Assembly: GCA_027943245.1 (NCBI GenBank)
Contig: JANDJZ010000097.1
Location: 1-64,000 of the forward strand
From: Acanthamoeba sp. SK_2022b
Lineage: Eukaryota > Discosea > Longamoebia > Acanthamoebidae
Direction of reading: 5' to 3'
DNA: 64,000 nucleotides
Of this stretch, positions 1 to 11,019 are shown piece after piece. The notes beneath the pieces were generated by a model. It saw nothing but the letters and a program-made list of their open reading frames with translations, searched no databases and was not told the origin of the DNA. The number at the start of each line of letters is the position of its first letter. Within the stretch, counting starts at the first letter, position 1. The translations under genes and the position numbers were made by a program.

Positions 1-156
1 AAGGTGGCCCTCGTCCAGGCTGTCGCCGATGCCGCCGCCGCCGAGGCCGAGAAGCCCGCCGAGTCTGCTGAGGCCCCCAAGGAGGCTGCCCCCGCCGCCA
101 CTGAGACCAAGGAGGAGAAGGCTGCCGAGCCCAAGGCCGCCGAGACCTCTGCCTAA
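1..156 (+). CDS. 3' end of a gene for a protein with an Ala/Glu/Lys-rich tail (partial)
   Basis: Frame 1 is open from the first base to TAA at 154-156 and gives about 51 residues. The start lies outside the window. The visible part is low-complexity: alanine, glutamate, lysine and proline in alternating AE/EK/PKEAA blocks, ending in ETSA. Codons are almost all G or C at the third position, as in the other genes here. Such tails occur on many abundant eukaryotic proteins, so no function can be assigned. An AATAAA at about 402-407 could be its polyadenylation signal. Confidence 0.6.
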   Translation, partial: KVALVQAVADAAAAEAEKPAESAEAPKEAAPAATETKEEKAAEPKAAETSA

Positions 157-662
157 ACCCATCTCTCTCTCTCTTTCATCGACCGACCGGGAAGGGGCAG
201 GATTGGCCACACGCGTGAGCTTGGAACCGCCATGCAACGCGTGTGGCTCCTCCTGCGCACCGATGACCCACCCACACAACGAATCGAGTCCCCACACCAC
301 CCAGGCGTGGAGGGACCGCGCGCCAACTCAAGCCCGTATGGGCGAGGGGATGGGGGCTAACCATTCTCTCGCCCACACCGGCTGCCGTCAGAAAAACCCC
401 AAATAAAAACACATAAAAATATATATCTCTTCCCACATGTACTCACGGTAGTGGGATGCGCGAGTGGGAAGTGGTGGACAAGGACCAGTCGACCGTCTTG
501 GTGAAGGCAGGGGCGCGTTTACACGGGGGGTGGGATTTCGGGGCATTTCGTGGCAGCGGCGAAAGGAAGAGTCGCCGATGACTCACGTGCTGGCGACCAG
601 GAGGCAACGACGCTGTCGCAGCGCCGACGCTGGCAGTACTCTACAAACAGCTTCTCTTCTTG
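157..662. other. Intergenic: 3' UTR of the first gene and upstream region of the HERC gene
   Basis: No convincing coding exon is seen. The stretch has CT-rich runs after the first stop codon and an AATAAA-containing A/T-rich patch at 401-425. The rest is GC-rich sequence leading to the ATG at 663. The overlapping open frames have the arginine- and proline-rich composition of out-of-frame GC-rich DNA. Confidence 0.5.
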
Positions 663-2165
663 ATGGAGGCAACGGAGGTATGGTGCTTTGGTGGCAACAC
701 TTCCGGTACGCATTCATCAGAATAGGATCCTGCGGCACAGCAAAGTTGGTCAATACAAAATCAAATAAATCTCACAATAATGATTGAATAATCAGGGCAA
801 CTGGGAGTGGGCAATGACGAAGCAGTTGCAACTGCCAGGCTGGCGGAAGACCTCACCACAAAGCGCTTCCTGCACGTCGCTTGCGGAGGGCAGCACACTG
901 CCGGTGTTAATGGTTCGACTCTATGCGCTTGCGCCGCGCCGTGACTGCTGGCGCTTACTCGCTGCTGGCGTCGTCACACCAACGCCAGAGCCTGGAGAGC
1001 TCTACACGTGGGGTAACAATGACTTTGGGCAGCTGGGCCGCTTGGGCAGGCAGTTTGCGGCTCAGCGCGTAGAAGCTCTCGAGACCATGCGTATCGTGCA
1101 AGTTGCCGCCGGCGGTACTGCGCACACAGTCATGCACTCACGCACACGACGTTGTGCTGATGGTGGTGGTGATGACCGTGACACGCGCAGCTACGCACAC
1201 GGCCGCGCTGAGCGAGAGCGGACAGGTGTACGCATGGGGGCAAAACCACAAGGGCCAGGTGGGCACGGGCGACTACAAGGATTACTCACGGCCCAAGCGG
1301 CTGAAGGCGGGCGACCAGTCGGTGGCACAGGTCGTGTGCGGGAACAACGTCACCCTGGCCCTCGCCCACAACGGGGAGGTCTACGCCTGCGGCGAAGGCA
1401 TGAACGGACGTACATGCACGCGCCTCCCCTCACTCTTCTTCCTCTCCTTTGCGTCGAAGCAGTGAGTCACGCTACGACTGCATGCTTCCTCCTCCACATA
1501 GAATTGGGGACGGGCGAGGTGATACCCAAGAGCTCGCTGACGCTTGTGGCGCCGTTGACCGGCATTCCCATCCGTCTGATCGCCGCCGGCAGCACGCACT
1601 GCATGGCGCTGACCGGTACGCGTTCGCCTCTCTTTGTCTTTCGTGGCCTTTCTGATCATCCATACGGCGTGTCCAATGCTGTGGCGTGCAGTATCTGGGA
1701 GTCTCTACTGCTGGGGAGGGTGCGTGCCCCTATCTCGACACTGCAGCGGTCAATGACATCTCGTTCACACGCCACCCACCATGCACATAGCAATACGTTT
1801 GGCCAGCTGGGCTTGGGTGATACTTCGGGTCGGCCCAGGCCGTCTCTCCTCACCTCCCTGCACCGCAAGCACATCACGCATGTCTCCTGTGGCGCCTTCC
1901 ACACCGCCGCAACCGCAGGTATGCGCCCGTGCGTAACGCGTGAATGCGCCGCGTCGCCTCAGCACGCCGACACTGTTTGCTTTGTGTGCTCTGCTCGACA
2001 GACTCGGGAGCGCTCTACACCTGGGGCCAGGGCTCGTACGGCCAGCTGGGCCACGGCGTGGCACACATGGAAGTGCAACCCCGCGCCGTGTTTGAGCTGC
2101 TCGGCACCAAGGTACTATGGCCTTTCCGCTTCGCACTCGTAGTTCATAGACCACTCACGCAACAA

Positions 2166-2232
<67 letters not shown>

Positions 2233-3383
2233 ACATGTGTGACAGGTGGTTCATGTGGCGTGCGGGCGACTACACACAGTGGCTTTGGTGGAGGGAATGG
2301 TGGAGGGCAGTGTCCACACCACAGCCTATGCATGGGGCTGCGCCTCCTACCTCGTACATAGGCCAAGTCTTGCACACGTTCTGCTTCTCGTTCGGCTGCT
2401 CACTCGTCTTTGGTCGCAACAGGGGATTGGCGCCAAGGCCAACTCGAATGTGCCCAAGAAGGTCGACAACCCGGGCCTACATCGCTGCGCGATCGAGCCA
2501 AATGACGTGATCGCGTCCCCGGCCGGCGACCACACCTTCCTCATGCTCAAGCCGTCCAGCGCCTCTCCCTTCCAACCACGCGCTCTCTCGCGCCTCTCGT
2601 ACGGCAAGCCACCTCATTGCGCGCGTCCGATGATGTTTCTGCTTACACCGGTGGTGGTGGTGGTGGCACTGGACAAGATTGGCCTCCCTTAAGGCGCTCT
2701 TTGCCACCAAGTCTTCGATGGAACTGCAGTCGGCGCTCTCCCTCATGTTCTCCTCGCCCATGTGCATGAACGCGTCGTTCCTTGCCGTACGCCTGCTGCA
2801 CCCTTAGGAGAGAGAGAGAGCCCCCCCCCCCCGCTCTGCCCTCTCCACATCTCATCGCTCTTCTCCAGCCCAACCACATGGACACGGGCGATAACGATCC
2901 GGGCATCGACCTCTCCGCCGTGCGCGACGCCTACTCCGTCATTCTTGAGCACGTACGTGCACGTGCTCACCCATTGCCAGGCGGGCGTGAGCTTCAACAC
3001 TTAATTCTCTCTCTCTCTCTCTGTGTGCACCAACCCGGAATGTGTGCGTGCGTGCGTGCGTGCGTGTTAGGGTCGAGGCAATCCCGCGCTCTTGAATGCC
3101 TTTGGCAATGCCACGGCGCGCCTTGTAAATAAGCTGCCCTCCATCCCCAACCCGGCCAGGTACACGCCCCTAGGCCTCTCCCGTGAGCTTGCGCCGAAAA
3201 GCTCGTTGTCGCTCTTCGCCATCTCCCATCTCCCATCTCTCATCGCCACACGCTGCATAGGCTCACGGAAAAGTTGCGTGTATATGTCATTGTATTTGAG
3301 GTACTCGCCTCTCTGACAACCTCTCTGTCGTGCGTGTGCACGATGGGGCTAACTTTGACAAACGCGTCTATTGCCGATCGCGC

Positions 3384-3459
<76 letters not shown>

Positions 3460-4104
3460 TGTGCGTGTGACCACACAGAACCCGCTATTCCTGGATACGC
3501 CCAAGAGCCACGTTGTGGTCGAGCGGTTGTGCGCCGCTCTCCTCAAACTCAACGACCCATCCAAGCAAATACTCTCAAACTGGTGGGCTCGGTATGTCCT
3601 TCCCCCCCCTCTTCGTATGTGCTGTGCTATCGCTGTTCAGTGCTATCGCTTTCGCTCACTCGGGGAATTGCAATCGCGGTCGGTGTCGATGTCGGGGGTG
3701 AACGCGCCAGGCTGCCAGCGGACCACTTCCAGAAGGTGGTCCGCATCGTGTCCGGCTATCTCTCGTTTCTCATCACCAGCAAAGGCGCGCCCGATCAGCC
3801 GATCATCTCCGCCACCCTCGCCCTCGATTTCCTATGTGCGCCTTCTCTCCCCTATTCCCACTACCCCTCTCTTCCTTGCCGACTGACCCTGCTTTTATTT
3901 GTCGACACGCGCACGCCGCACAGACAGGGCTAACGAGCAGGGCGGCATTGTGCCGTACACCGAGTTCTACAACGCAGCAGTTTCCGAGCGCGTCGACCTC
4001 GCCAAGGAGTACAAGTACGATGCGGAGAGCCCGGTAGCCCGCTGCGCCTGACTCTTGGCTCAGCTTTTGCTGTGTGTTGTGTGTTGTGTGTTGTGTGTTG
4101 TGTG

Positions 4105-4197
<93 letters not shown>

Positions 4198-6745
4198 AGG
4201 ACGTGGAAGTCGGGGAACAAGCTGGTCTTCAGCCTGTGCCGCTACCCGTTCCTGTTCTCCACCACGGCCAAGATCAACATCCTCCACATCCACGCCCAAC
4301 ACGAGATGGGCATTCAGGTCAACCAGGCACGCCCCCCCCCCCCAAATACCCGCCCCAATCAAGGCCCGTTCTCACGGAGCGGCGGGCGTTCTGCGTCGAA
4401 CAGGCCTATGTGGAGGCGCTGAGCGGGCGGGATGGCTCCTTGCCGCTGCTCGTCATCGTCGTCCGGCGCCAGCTGCTCATTCAGGACGCCATCACGCAGG
4501 TGCGACCATCTTCCTCCCCCCCAACGCCATCGTTGCTGACCACCACCGCCACAACGGCGACGGCCAACAGTTGCTGGCGGCCTCCCCGCGCGACCTGAAG
4601 AAGCCGATTCGGGTCATCTTTGCGGGCGAGGAGGCCATCGATCAGGTTTGGCTGAAGCCCCGGCGTGGTCTCAACTTCGCGTGGCGGCCGCTCGCTCACT
4701 CCCCCCCCGCCCGCTGTGTGGTGTCCCGTTCTCGTGACTCGCGTGTGGCGTGGTCACGACCAGGGCGGCGTGACGAAGGAGTTCTTCCACCTGGCCGTCC
4801 ACGAGCTGTTCGACCCCAACTACGGCATGTTCGCCTGCCACGCCGAGAACACCACCTACTGGTAACGTTCAACTCTCGTGCTTCCCCCCCCCCCCCCGCC
4901 CACACATCATCGCCTCGTCCCGCGTGCCTTGCGCGCTAATGTCACGCACGCACATAGGAGTGTCGAGTTGGTTGACAGTTGGTGTGTCGTGTTGTTGCAG
5001 GTTCAACCCTGCTTCGCTGGAAAACAAGCAAGCCTTCCGTTTGGTCGGATTGGTGCGTGCGAGCGGCAGCGGGGCTGGTGTATATGTTACCGCGGTGGAC
5101 TCATGCGCGCGCGCTCTCTCCCTCTCTCTCCCCCCTCTCTTTCGCGTTCGCTTTCGCCTCTCTCTGCGATTAGATTCTCGGGCTGGCCATCTACAACGGC
5201 GTCATTCTTGACATTCACTTCCCGATGGTGCCCTCCCTCCCACGCTGCGTGCACGCTGCGTTGTGGCCTTGGCTGCCGGTGGGTGTGGCGACTCACATGT
5301 GTCCTTGGGCTGTGCGGGGCTGCCCTCAGGTGATCTACAAGCAGCTTCTCCAGGGGATCGCTGCACCGATCACGCTCGACGACCTCAAAGACGTACGCGC
5401 TCGGGGGGAGGGGGAAGCTCACTCTGTCTTACTCGTTTGGCTCGCCGAGGGCTCACACTCCTTCGCTGTGTGTGTGTGTGTGTGTGTGTGTGTGGATTGT
5501 CGGCGCCCAGGCATTCCCCATGCTGGGCAACAATCTGGAGAAGTTGCTCCAATACGACGGCGACGTGGAGGAGACCTTTGCCCTCAACTTGGGTAACCAC
5601 CTTTCCCCGTTGCCTGTGGCCCCGGGGGACGTCGGGGCCATTGCGCGTTGCCGAGCTCATCACCGAATGAATGGGCGAACGGACGGGCGGACTGGGGGGG
5701 GGGCAGTGGCGACGGAGGAAAGGTACGGCGAGATGGTGGAGCACGAGCTGAAGCCCGGCGGGAAGGCCATCCCCGTGACCAACGACAACCGACAGGGTAA
5801 GTAGTTTTATTTATTTATTTATAATATATATCTTTTGTTTTTTTAAACGGTTATTTTGTTTGTGTTGTTGCAGAGTATGTGGACTTGTATGTGCGGTGGA
5901 TGCTGCGGGACAGCGTCCAATCGCAGCTGACGGCGTTCATCGAAGGCTTCCGCCTCATGCTCGACTCTGAAGTGCTCCAGGTGCCACAAACAAACGAAAC
6001 GCGAATCCGCGAATCGTACAAACCGTGGACTCACGCCTCGCGCTCTGTTCTGTGTTGCGTTGCGTTGCGTTGCGTTGCGGCGACAGTTGTTCCGCCCGGA
6101 GGAGCTGGAGCTGCTCGTGTGCGGCAGCCAGGAGTGGGACCTCAAGGACCTGGAGAAGGTGACCCTCTACAAGCCGCCCTACTCCGCCGACCATCCCACC
6201 ATCAGGTCCGCTCGGCTCCCTCCCCTTCCCGATTTCCCCTAAAGCGCCGCTCATTGTGTGCGTCTGCGTGGGGGGGGGGCAGAGCGTTCTGGCGTGTGGT
6301 TCACGAACTGCCGGTGGACCTGCAGAAGAGGCTGCTGTTCTTCTGCACGGGCTCGGACCGCGTGCCTGTCCAAGGTTCGCCTCCCCCTCTCTCTCTCCAT
6401 CTCTCTCCCCCCTCCGGTCTGCTCTCCACTCGAGGCGAGTGCGCCGCTGAACAGAAGTGCGCGTTTGTGTGATCAATACACACAGGCTTGGGCTCGATGA
6501 AATTTGTCATCCAAAGCATGGGCAAGGACAACGAGCACCTGCCCGCATCGCACACGTGCTTCAACATCCTCGACTTGCCCGTACTCTCGCGTCGCCCCAT
6601 GCTTGCTGTTGGTTTCATCAAACGCTAATACGTGTATACGTTTTTATTACTTTTCTGTATAAAACAGGAGTATGAGAACGAGGCCAAGCTCAAGGAGAAG
6701 CTCACCACCGCGCTCATGCACGCCGAGGGCTTTGGGCTCGTGTGA
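663..6745 (+). CDS. HERC3/4-type E3 ubiquitin ligase (RCC1 repeats plus HECT domain)
   Basis: Predicted HECT ubiquitin ligase that takes ubiquitin onto a catalytic cysteine and passes it to substrates. Exon 1 (663-705, MEATEVWCFGGNTSG) splices to 796 and begins an RCC1 propeller. About seven RCC1 blades follow to about 2570, with motifs such as ELYTWGNNDFGQLG, QVYAWGQNHKGQVG and ALYTWGQGSYGQLG. The middle aligns by eye with the human HERC4 linker (MFSSPMCMNASFLA). The HECT domain runs from about 4560, with KKPIRVIFAGEEAID, TKEFFHLAVHELFDPNYGMF, RLVGLILGLAIYNGV and a C-lobe with the active cysteine in HTCFNILDLP (about 6550). The end AEGFGLV-stop matches the family. More than twenty short exons are needed, giving roughly 1,050 residues, the usual HERC3/4 size. 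Many introns carry TG or other simple repeats. Exon borders are approximate; the family call is very secure. Confidence 0.93.
2167..2230 (+). repeat. (TG)32 microsatellite in a HERC intron
   Basis: Uninterrupted TG dinucleotides. The repeat lies in the intron between the exon ending FELLGTK and the exon beginning VVHVACGRLHT. It ends about 16 bases before the CAG acceptor, where a normal polypyrimidine tract would lie. Confidence 0.97.
3385..3458 (+). repeat. (TG)37 microsatellite in a HERC intron
   Basis: Uninterrupted TG repeat. It is followed by a short TG-rich spacer and the acceptor CACAG in front of the exon encoding NPLFLDTPKSHVVVERL. Confidence 0.97.
4071..4196 (+). repeat. Compound (GTGTTGT)n-(GT)n microsatellite in a HERC intron
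   Basis: About five copies of a 7-base GTGTTGT unit pass into a long GT run. The run reaches directly to the CAG acceptor at 4197-4199, before the exon encoding WKSGNKLVFSLCRYPF. Confidence 0.95.
5467..5494 (+). repeat. (TG)14 microsatellite in a HERC intron
   Basis: Short TG run in the intron before the exon AFPMLGNNLEKLL. It lies about 20 bases upstream of the CAG acceptor. Confidence 0.95.
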
Positions 6746-7096
6746 ACCACTCAAGTTGTAAAGACTCACAAACAAAAGGTGGTCATCTTATGCGTGTTGC
6801 ATGGCATTGTGCCGACGTCCCACACCAACCCAAACCACCACCCCAACACACCACCGCACAGGAGCCTTCCACAATTTTTCACCACACACACACACACACA
6901 CACCAACAAGCGGGCCATAGGGCCTTCACCAAGTTGGGTAGGGGTCCCCTCTGGAGATAGGGGGGTGTCGACGGTTGGGTGGTGTGTGATGGTGGGCTGG
7001 GGATGGGTGTGGCCGTGAGATCAGCGCTTGAATCTGTGGCTCGCCAAGAAAAAGCACGGACTTTTTTAGGGCACACGAAGCTGCCGGTTTGCTGGA
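6746..7096. other. Intergenic between the HERC stop and the U2 promoter
   Basis: Contains the HERC 3' UTR, a short CA run at 6883-6902 and GC-rich sequence. No coding exon or RNA gene is recognised before the TATA box at 7097. Confidence 0.5.
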
Positions 7097-7104
7097 TATA
7101 AAAA
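7097..7104 (+). promoter_or_regulatory. TATA box of the U2 snRNA gene
   Basis: TATAAAAA within GGATATAAAAAGGG lies about 26 bases before the inferred 5' end of U2. Vertebrate U2 genes lack a TATA box, whereas plant snRNA genes have one, so this is a useful clue to the polymerase and promoter class. Confidence 0.7.
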
Positions 7105-7129
7105 GGGCCAAGGCTGGGAGGGGAAAGGC

Positions 7130-7300
7130 ATCTTCTCGGCCTTGATGGCTAAGATCAAGTGTAGTATCTGTTCTTATCAGCTTAATCTCTGGTAGTGAAG
7201 CGCCTTCCTGCTTCACATCAAGATTAGACTTATTTCTTGTGGGCACCCCCTGGCACCACTGTCCTCTTGCAGCTGCGCTGTGAGGCGGGTCCAGGGGAGC
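7130..7300 (+). ncRNA. U2: U2 spliceosomal snRNA
   Basis: The 5' half is nearly the textbook U2 sequence: stem I (TTCTCGGCCTTGATGGCTAA), then GATCAAGTGTAGTATCTG with the branch-point-recognition core GTAGTA, then TTCTTATCAGCTTAATCTCTG of stem-loop II. An Sm-like site (TTATTTCTTG, about 7225) follows. The 3' part is divergent but keeps a long stem closed by CCCCTGG and CCAGGGG with TTGCAG in the loop (7267-7272), matching the U2B''/U2A'-binding loop of stem-loop IV. The RNA pairs with the intron branch site in the spliceosome. The 5' end is placed by homology; the 3' end is uncertain by about 10 to 20 bases. Confidence 0.93.
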
Positions 7301-7748
7301 AGCGATCGGCTTCACATTGCACCACCACTGTGGAGTTCTTCAAACGGTCCACCCTTCCCTCCAATCCAATCAACAAAGCAGTATGTCTTGTCAAGTAGCA
7401 CACCCAGCATGACCCGTCACTTCACAGAAGGAGAAACCCGTGTGCTGTCACACCATTCTCTACTTGACCATACACTGCCATCTCTTGTGGTTGTTTCCAT
7501 CAAACACTCAAGTGGCACAAACACAGACAGACAGACCGCGGCCGGCGAGTTCGTGGAGAAATGCAATGCGATTCATGAAACAGCAAAAAAGACCATGCGT
7601 CGACAAGGAAGAAGGCTTCCCGGTGGATGGGGGGGGTAGGGATGCGTAGGGATTACTTCGTTGGGCGAGCGCTCCGTTGAGCTGGTCGCATGCGCTCGCA
7701 AGAGTGTGGCGGTAACGATCGAGCGATCCTCTGGGCCGCCGAGCGACA
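7301..7748. other. Intergenic, 3' of U2 and 3' of the convergent lectin gene
   Basis: No protein or RNA gene recognised. The stretch should contain the U2 3'-end signal and the 3' UTR of the lectin gene on the opposite strand. Confidence 0.45.
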
Positions 7749-8537
7749 TCAAGCGGTGCAGGTCAGACCGGAGAGCGCGATCGACGGGAGGGCCTGCGAG
7801 GGCGACGACGTCTCGACGACGATACCGGCACCCTGGCTGGCACCCACCTGCAGCGGACCGAACCTGAAGGAGATGTTGAAGGCGTCGCTCGAGCCCTGCC
7901 TGTTCAGCTCCCACCACTCGGTGATGGTGGAGCCCGCCACGGGCAGAGTGAAGGTGATCACGCCGCCGTTGATGGGCCGGTTGTTGGTGTTGGTGATGGT
8001 GACGTCAAAGATCTGGAAGAACTGGTTGGCTCCGGTGGTCCAGTTGCCGTTGGCCGACGCCGAGCGAGCAACGATGCTGGCGCTGGCGCTGCAGCCGGGC
8101 TCAGTGGGCGGAGGCGTGGAGACGATGCAGCTGGCCGAAACGAGGCTCGTCGTGGGCGGCACCTGAGGGCCGGCAGAGATGGGCGAGCGGAGAATGTAGC
8201 CCGCACCGAGTGTGGCGCCAGGCTCGATGTTGCCGCCAGGGTTGCGAACGTTGAAGAGGGCAGAGGTGGCGCTCTGGCGCTCGAGGTTCCAGAACGAGGT
8301 GATGAGCTCCTGGTCGGAGGCCACGTTGATGGAGATGACGCCCAAGGTGACGGGGATGGAGCCCGAGTTGACCACGTTGACATCGTAGATTTGGAAGAAG
8401 AAGTCGCCCGAGGTCCATGAGCCGCCGGCCCGAGCCGTTTGGGTAACGGTGAGCTGGCAAGGGTCTTGCTGGCCAAGCGCGAAGCAGAAGAAGAAAGCGG
8501 CGAGGGTCGCCGCGAAGAGAAGTTGCTGGTGCTTCAT
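7749..8537 (-). CDS. Secreted two-CBM49 lectin, Luke-type cyst-wall protein
   Basis: A single exon encodes 262 residues. Residues 1-22 are a clear signal peptide (hydrophobic core LLFAATLAAFFFCFAL). Two homologous beta-sandwich modules follow, about residues 27-140 and 150-262. Each begins with a Cys (CQLTV, CSASAS) and carries W-T-S/T-G plus FFQI(Y/F)DV and a tryptophan in SFWNLERQ or EWWELNRQ. This matches CBM49, the cellulose-binding module of Dictyostelium cellulases and of the Luke lectins that coat the Acanthamoeba cyst wall. A Pro/Thr linker joins the modules. An ATAAAA-type element lies about 90 bases upstream on the minus strand (near 8630). The expected role is binding cellulose in the cyst wall, with expression during encystment; that timing is inferred from the family. 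Confidence 0.85.
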   Translation of the reverse strand: MKHQQLLFAATLAAFFFCFALGQQDPCQLTVTQTARAGGSWTSGDFFFQIYDVNVVNSGSIPVTLGVISINVASDQELITSFWNLERQSATSALFNVRNPGGNIEPGATLGAGYILRSPISAGPQVPPTTSLVSASCIVSTPPPTEPGCSASASIVARSASANGNWTTGANQFFQIFDVTITNTNNRPINGGVITFTLPVAGSTITEWWELNRQGSSDAFNISFRFGPLQVGASQGAGIVVETSSPSQALPSIALSGLTCTA

Positions 8538-9020
8538 GGTTGTCGGAACAGAGAGTTTTGCTTGTTGTTCGGTTGATCGGTTGGTTGAAAGCTTGGTGTG
8601 GTGGTGTGGTCAAGAAATGGGAGGCCTCTTTTTATGGCGCCGCCCGTCCAATCGCGGTCCTACCACAACATTAGAACGCTGGCGCAGTTCGCATGAAACT
8701 TGAGTTGCCCGACACACCTGGTGCCGAGCCAACCGCCACCACACGATGGTCTTTCTTGCCGAGCAGCCATTCCTCGGCGCCGTAAGCTTCCATCTCAGCT
8801 TGGCCTCTGCGGGCCGTGGCGAATTCCAAAGCGTTGTCTCCCCCTCTTCAAGCCGCCAATGCCTCGGCTTCGAGTCCCAACCACGACTACTTTCACTCTT
8901 CCACTCTCTCTCTCTCTCTCTCTTTCTGTGTGTGTGTCCACATCAAAAACAAGCTATTCTATTATTTACAACCCCACTTACTGAAACGTTGTGGTGTGTT
9001 GTGCCATACGATATGAAGAA
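8538..9020. other. Intergenic: lectin promoter and 3' flank of the PAC2-family gene
   Basis: Includes a minus-strand TATA-like CATAAAAA near 8630, an inverted CCAAT box near 8648 and a CT run at about 8908-8932 followed by TG. No coding exon recognised. Confidence 0.5.
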
Positions 9021-10675
9021 TCAGAGGTAGAGGTTGGAGGGAGGGGCGGTCTTGGAGGCGAGAGACGGCAGGGCCTTCATGACGGCCTTACGGACGTCCT
9101 CGAGCTCGTCCTCGAGCTTCTCCAGTTCGGAGATGGAGATGGCAATGCCAGGGACTAGCTTCTCGAGCAGGTGCAGCAGCACGATGGCCGACTTGGCCGA
9201 CGGAATGATCGTGCTCGTGGGCACCACCAGCCCCGTCACCTCCTGGTCCATCAGCGCAGCCTCGGCCAGGATCGCGCCTGCGCCCAGACCACGATGAGCT
9301 CCTTGCTCATTGTGCGCGCGTGTGTGGCTGGTGACAGTTACCTGTGACGCCGGAGATGACGCCGTCGACCACTGGCACGCAGTCGAGTCTGCGCAGCTTC
9401 TCTGCGAGCACGGGGTCGGTGGTGATAAAGTGCACCTTGTCGCCGTAGAGCTTGCGGGCCACCGCGTCCTTGCCCTCATCCTTGTCATCGCCGCCTCTCC
9501 CCTCCCCTTCCAGGTCTTCATCACCCACCTGTCCCTTTTTCCCCTTCTTCGTTTTTTTCGAGTCTTTCTTGGTGCCCACCGCCTTCTTGTTGTCTTCCTC
9601 CTTCTTCTTCTTCTTCTTTTCTTGGTGTCCCTTCTTGTTGTTCTTCTCGCCCTTTGCCTCCTTCAGGTCGGCAGCTGCTCCCTCCTCTGTTTCCTTCTTG
9701 TTTTCTTCTTGTTCTACGCCTTCTTTTCCCTTCTCCTCTTCCTCCTCCTTCTTCATGTGGGCCTCGGCGAGCTTGGAGTCGTCGATGAACGTGTGCATCC
9801 CCTCCTCTTCCGTTCCCTCCTCGTCCTCTCTGGCCAGCGACACCTCCTCGCCCGACTCCAGCTTGATTCTGTCACACATATGCACGCAGATACATGCAGT
9901 TGGCCTCGACGAACAACAGGCGCTGCTGCCGGGCAGTCGTGACGTACGTGTCTCCGGTGGCCATGCCTTCCACAGTGAAGATCATCGGGCACCGGTGCCT
10001 CTTGGCAAAGTCGTAGATCAGCTCGGCCACCGACCGCGACACCTCCTGCTTCGGTGTCGGTCCGCGGTCAGCGATCACCGACGAGTGATGGCTTGGCCAC
10101 TCTTCCCGAGAGGGAACGGGGTGGGTGGTAGAGAGGGAGGATCACCTCGACGAGGCTGATCTCGCAGACGAAGATGACGATGCCGCGGTTGCCGTAGACA
10201 CGGGCCGGGTGCGATGGCTGCTCGCACTGCACGGTGGCCACCGACGGGATGCTGGGCGACTTGAGCACGCCCACGAGCGGCAGCCCCATCGACTTTACCA
10301 GCTGCATCCCTGCTCCGTGTCCGTTGCGTGTGAGCGTCACGTTGCGTGTTAAGAAGCGGGGCGAGGTTACCTGCGAGAACGGAAACAACGCCGGTAGATG
10401 GGAAGGCATCCACGATGGGCGCCCCATCGCAGTCGATGTTGGCGAACTCGACGAGCGTCACGTCCCCCTTGCTGACCTGGATCCAGGGGAGGTGAGATGG
10501 CGGGCCGGACAGGTGGTGAAAGACGAGCGGTGTCTTGTACCTCGATGAGCGGCTTCTTACGCTTGATGATGCCGGTGTAGTCCTCCTCCTTCTTCGGGGT
10601 AGGCTTATCCACACAGTCCTTCTTGAGGCACACGCCGCTGTTGCTCGCTATGGCAGCCAGGCTTTCGGTGGACAT
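9021..10675 (-). CDS. PAC2-family (proteasome assembly chaperone-like) protein with a charged insert
   Basis: Exons read on the minus strand give MSTESLAAIASNSG at the start (ATG at 10675) and a stop at 9021-9023. The fold shows as NIDCDGAPIVDAFPSTGVVS, then QLVKSMGLPLVGVLKSP, ARVYGNRGIVIFVCE, SVAELIYDFAKRHRCPMIF and, after an insert, KLRRLDCVPVVDGVISGVTG and EVTGLVVPTSTIIPSAKSA, ending in a coiled acidic helix. This order (glycine-rich turn, identity strand, L-G-x-P repeats, C-terminal helix) is that of the archaeal PAC2 family (old name DUF75), related to eukaryotic PSMG2. A roughly 100-residue Lys/Glu-rich segment splits the domain (about 9470-9830). A role in proteasome assembly is inferred from the family only. 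Confidence 0.72.
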
Positions 10676-11019
10676 CGCTGTTATGAACGTGTGATGATTC
10701 TGGTACAGCACCTGCAGATGGCTTCTGGTAGTAGTAGTTGTTGGATGAAGATGACAAGCTCGGGCCTCAGGCCCAACATTTACCAACGGTTGCGGGGCAA
10801 CTTGGGCAGCTTCCCATCCGAGCCAACTCGGTTTAGGCGATGTTTCGTTGGTTTTTCGTCGACATTTCCACCATCTTCTCCCGAGCGTTGCGTCAGTGGC
10901 GTTTATTGGCCAAGTTGGCGATCCAACGTGCCGATGTCGGTGGGCGAGAATGGCGTGTACGACAGCGAGGCTCCGAGGGGAAGGAGGGAAAGGCTGGCAC
11001 GCGTGCGCGCGCGCGTGTG
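10676..11019. other. Intergenic: upstream of the PAC2-family gene, 3' of the PRCC gene
   Basis: No coding exon recognised. It holds the promoter of the minus-strand PAC2 gene and the 3' UTR of the minus-strand PRCC gene, in tandem orientation. No clear TATA box. Confidence 0.4.

Noticed and set aside
2115..2375. Frames reading poly-His-Thr or poly-Val-Cys across TG repeats (also at 3240-3564 and 3930-4362)
   Set aside because: These are translations of (TG)n/(CA)n microsatellites in HERC introns. They are not coding.
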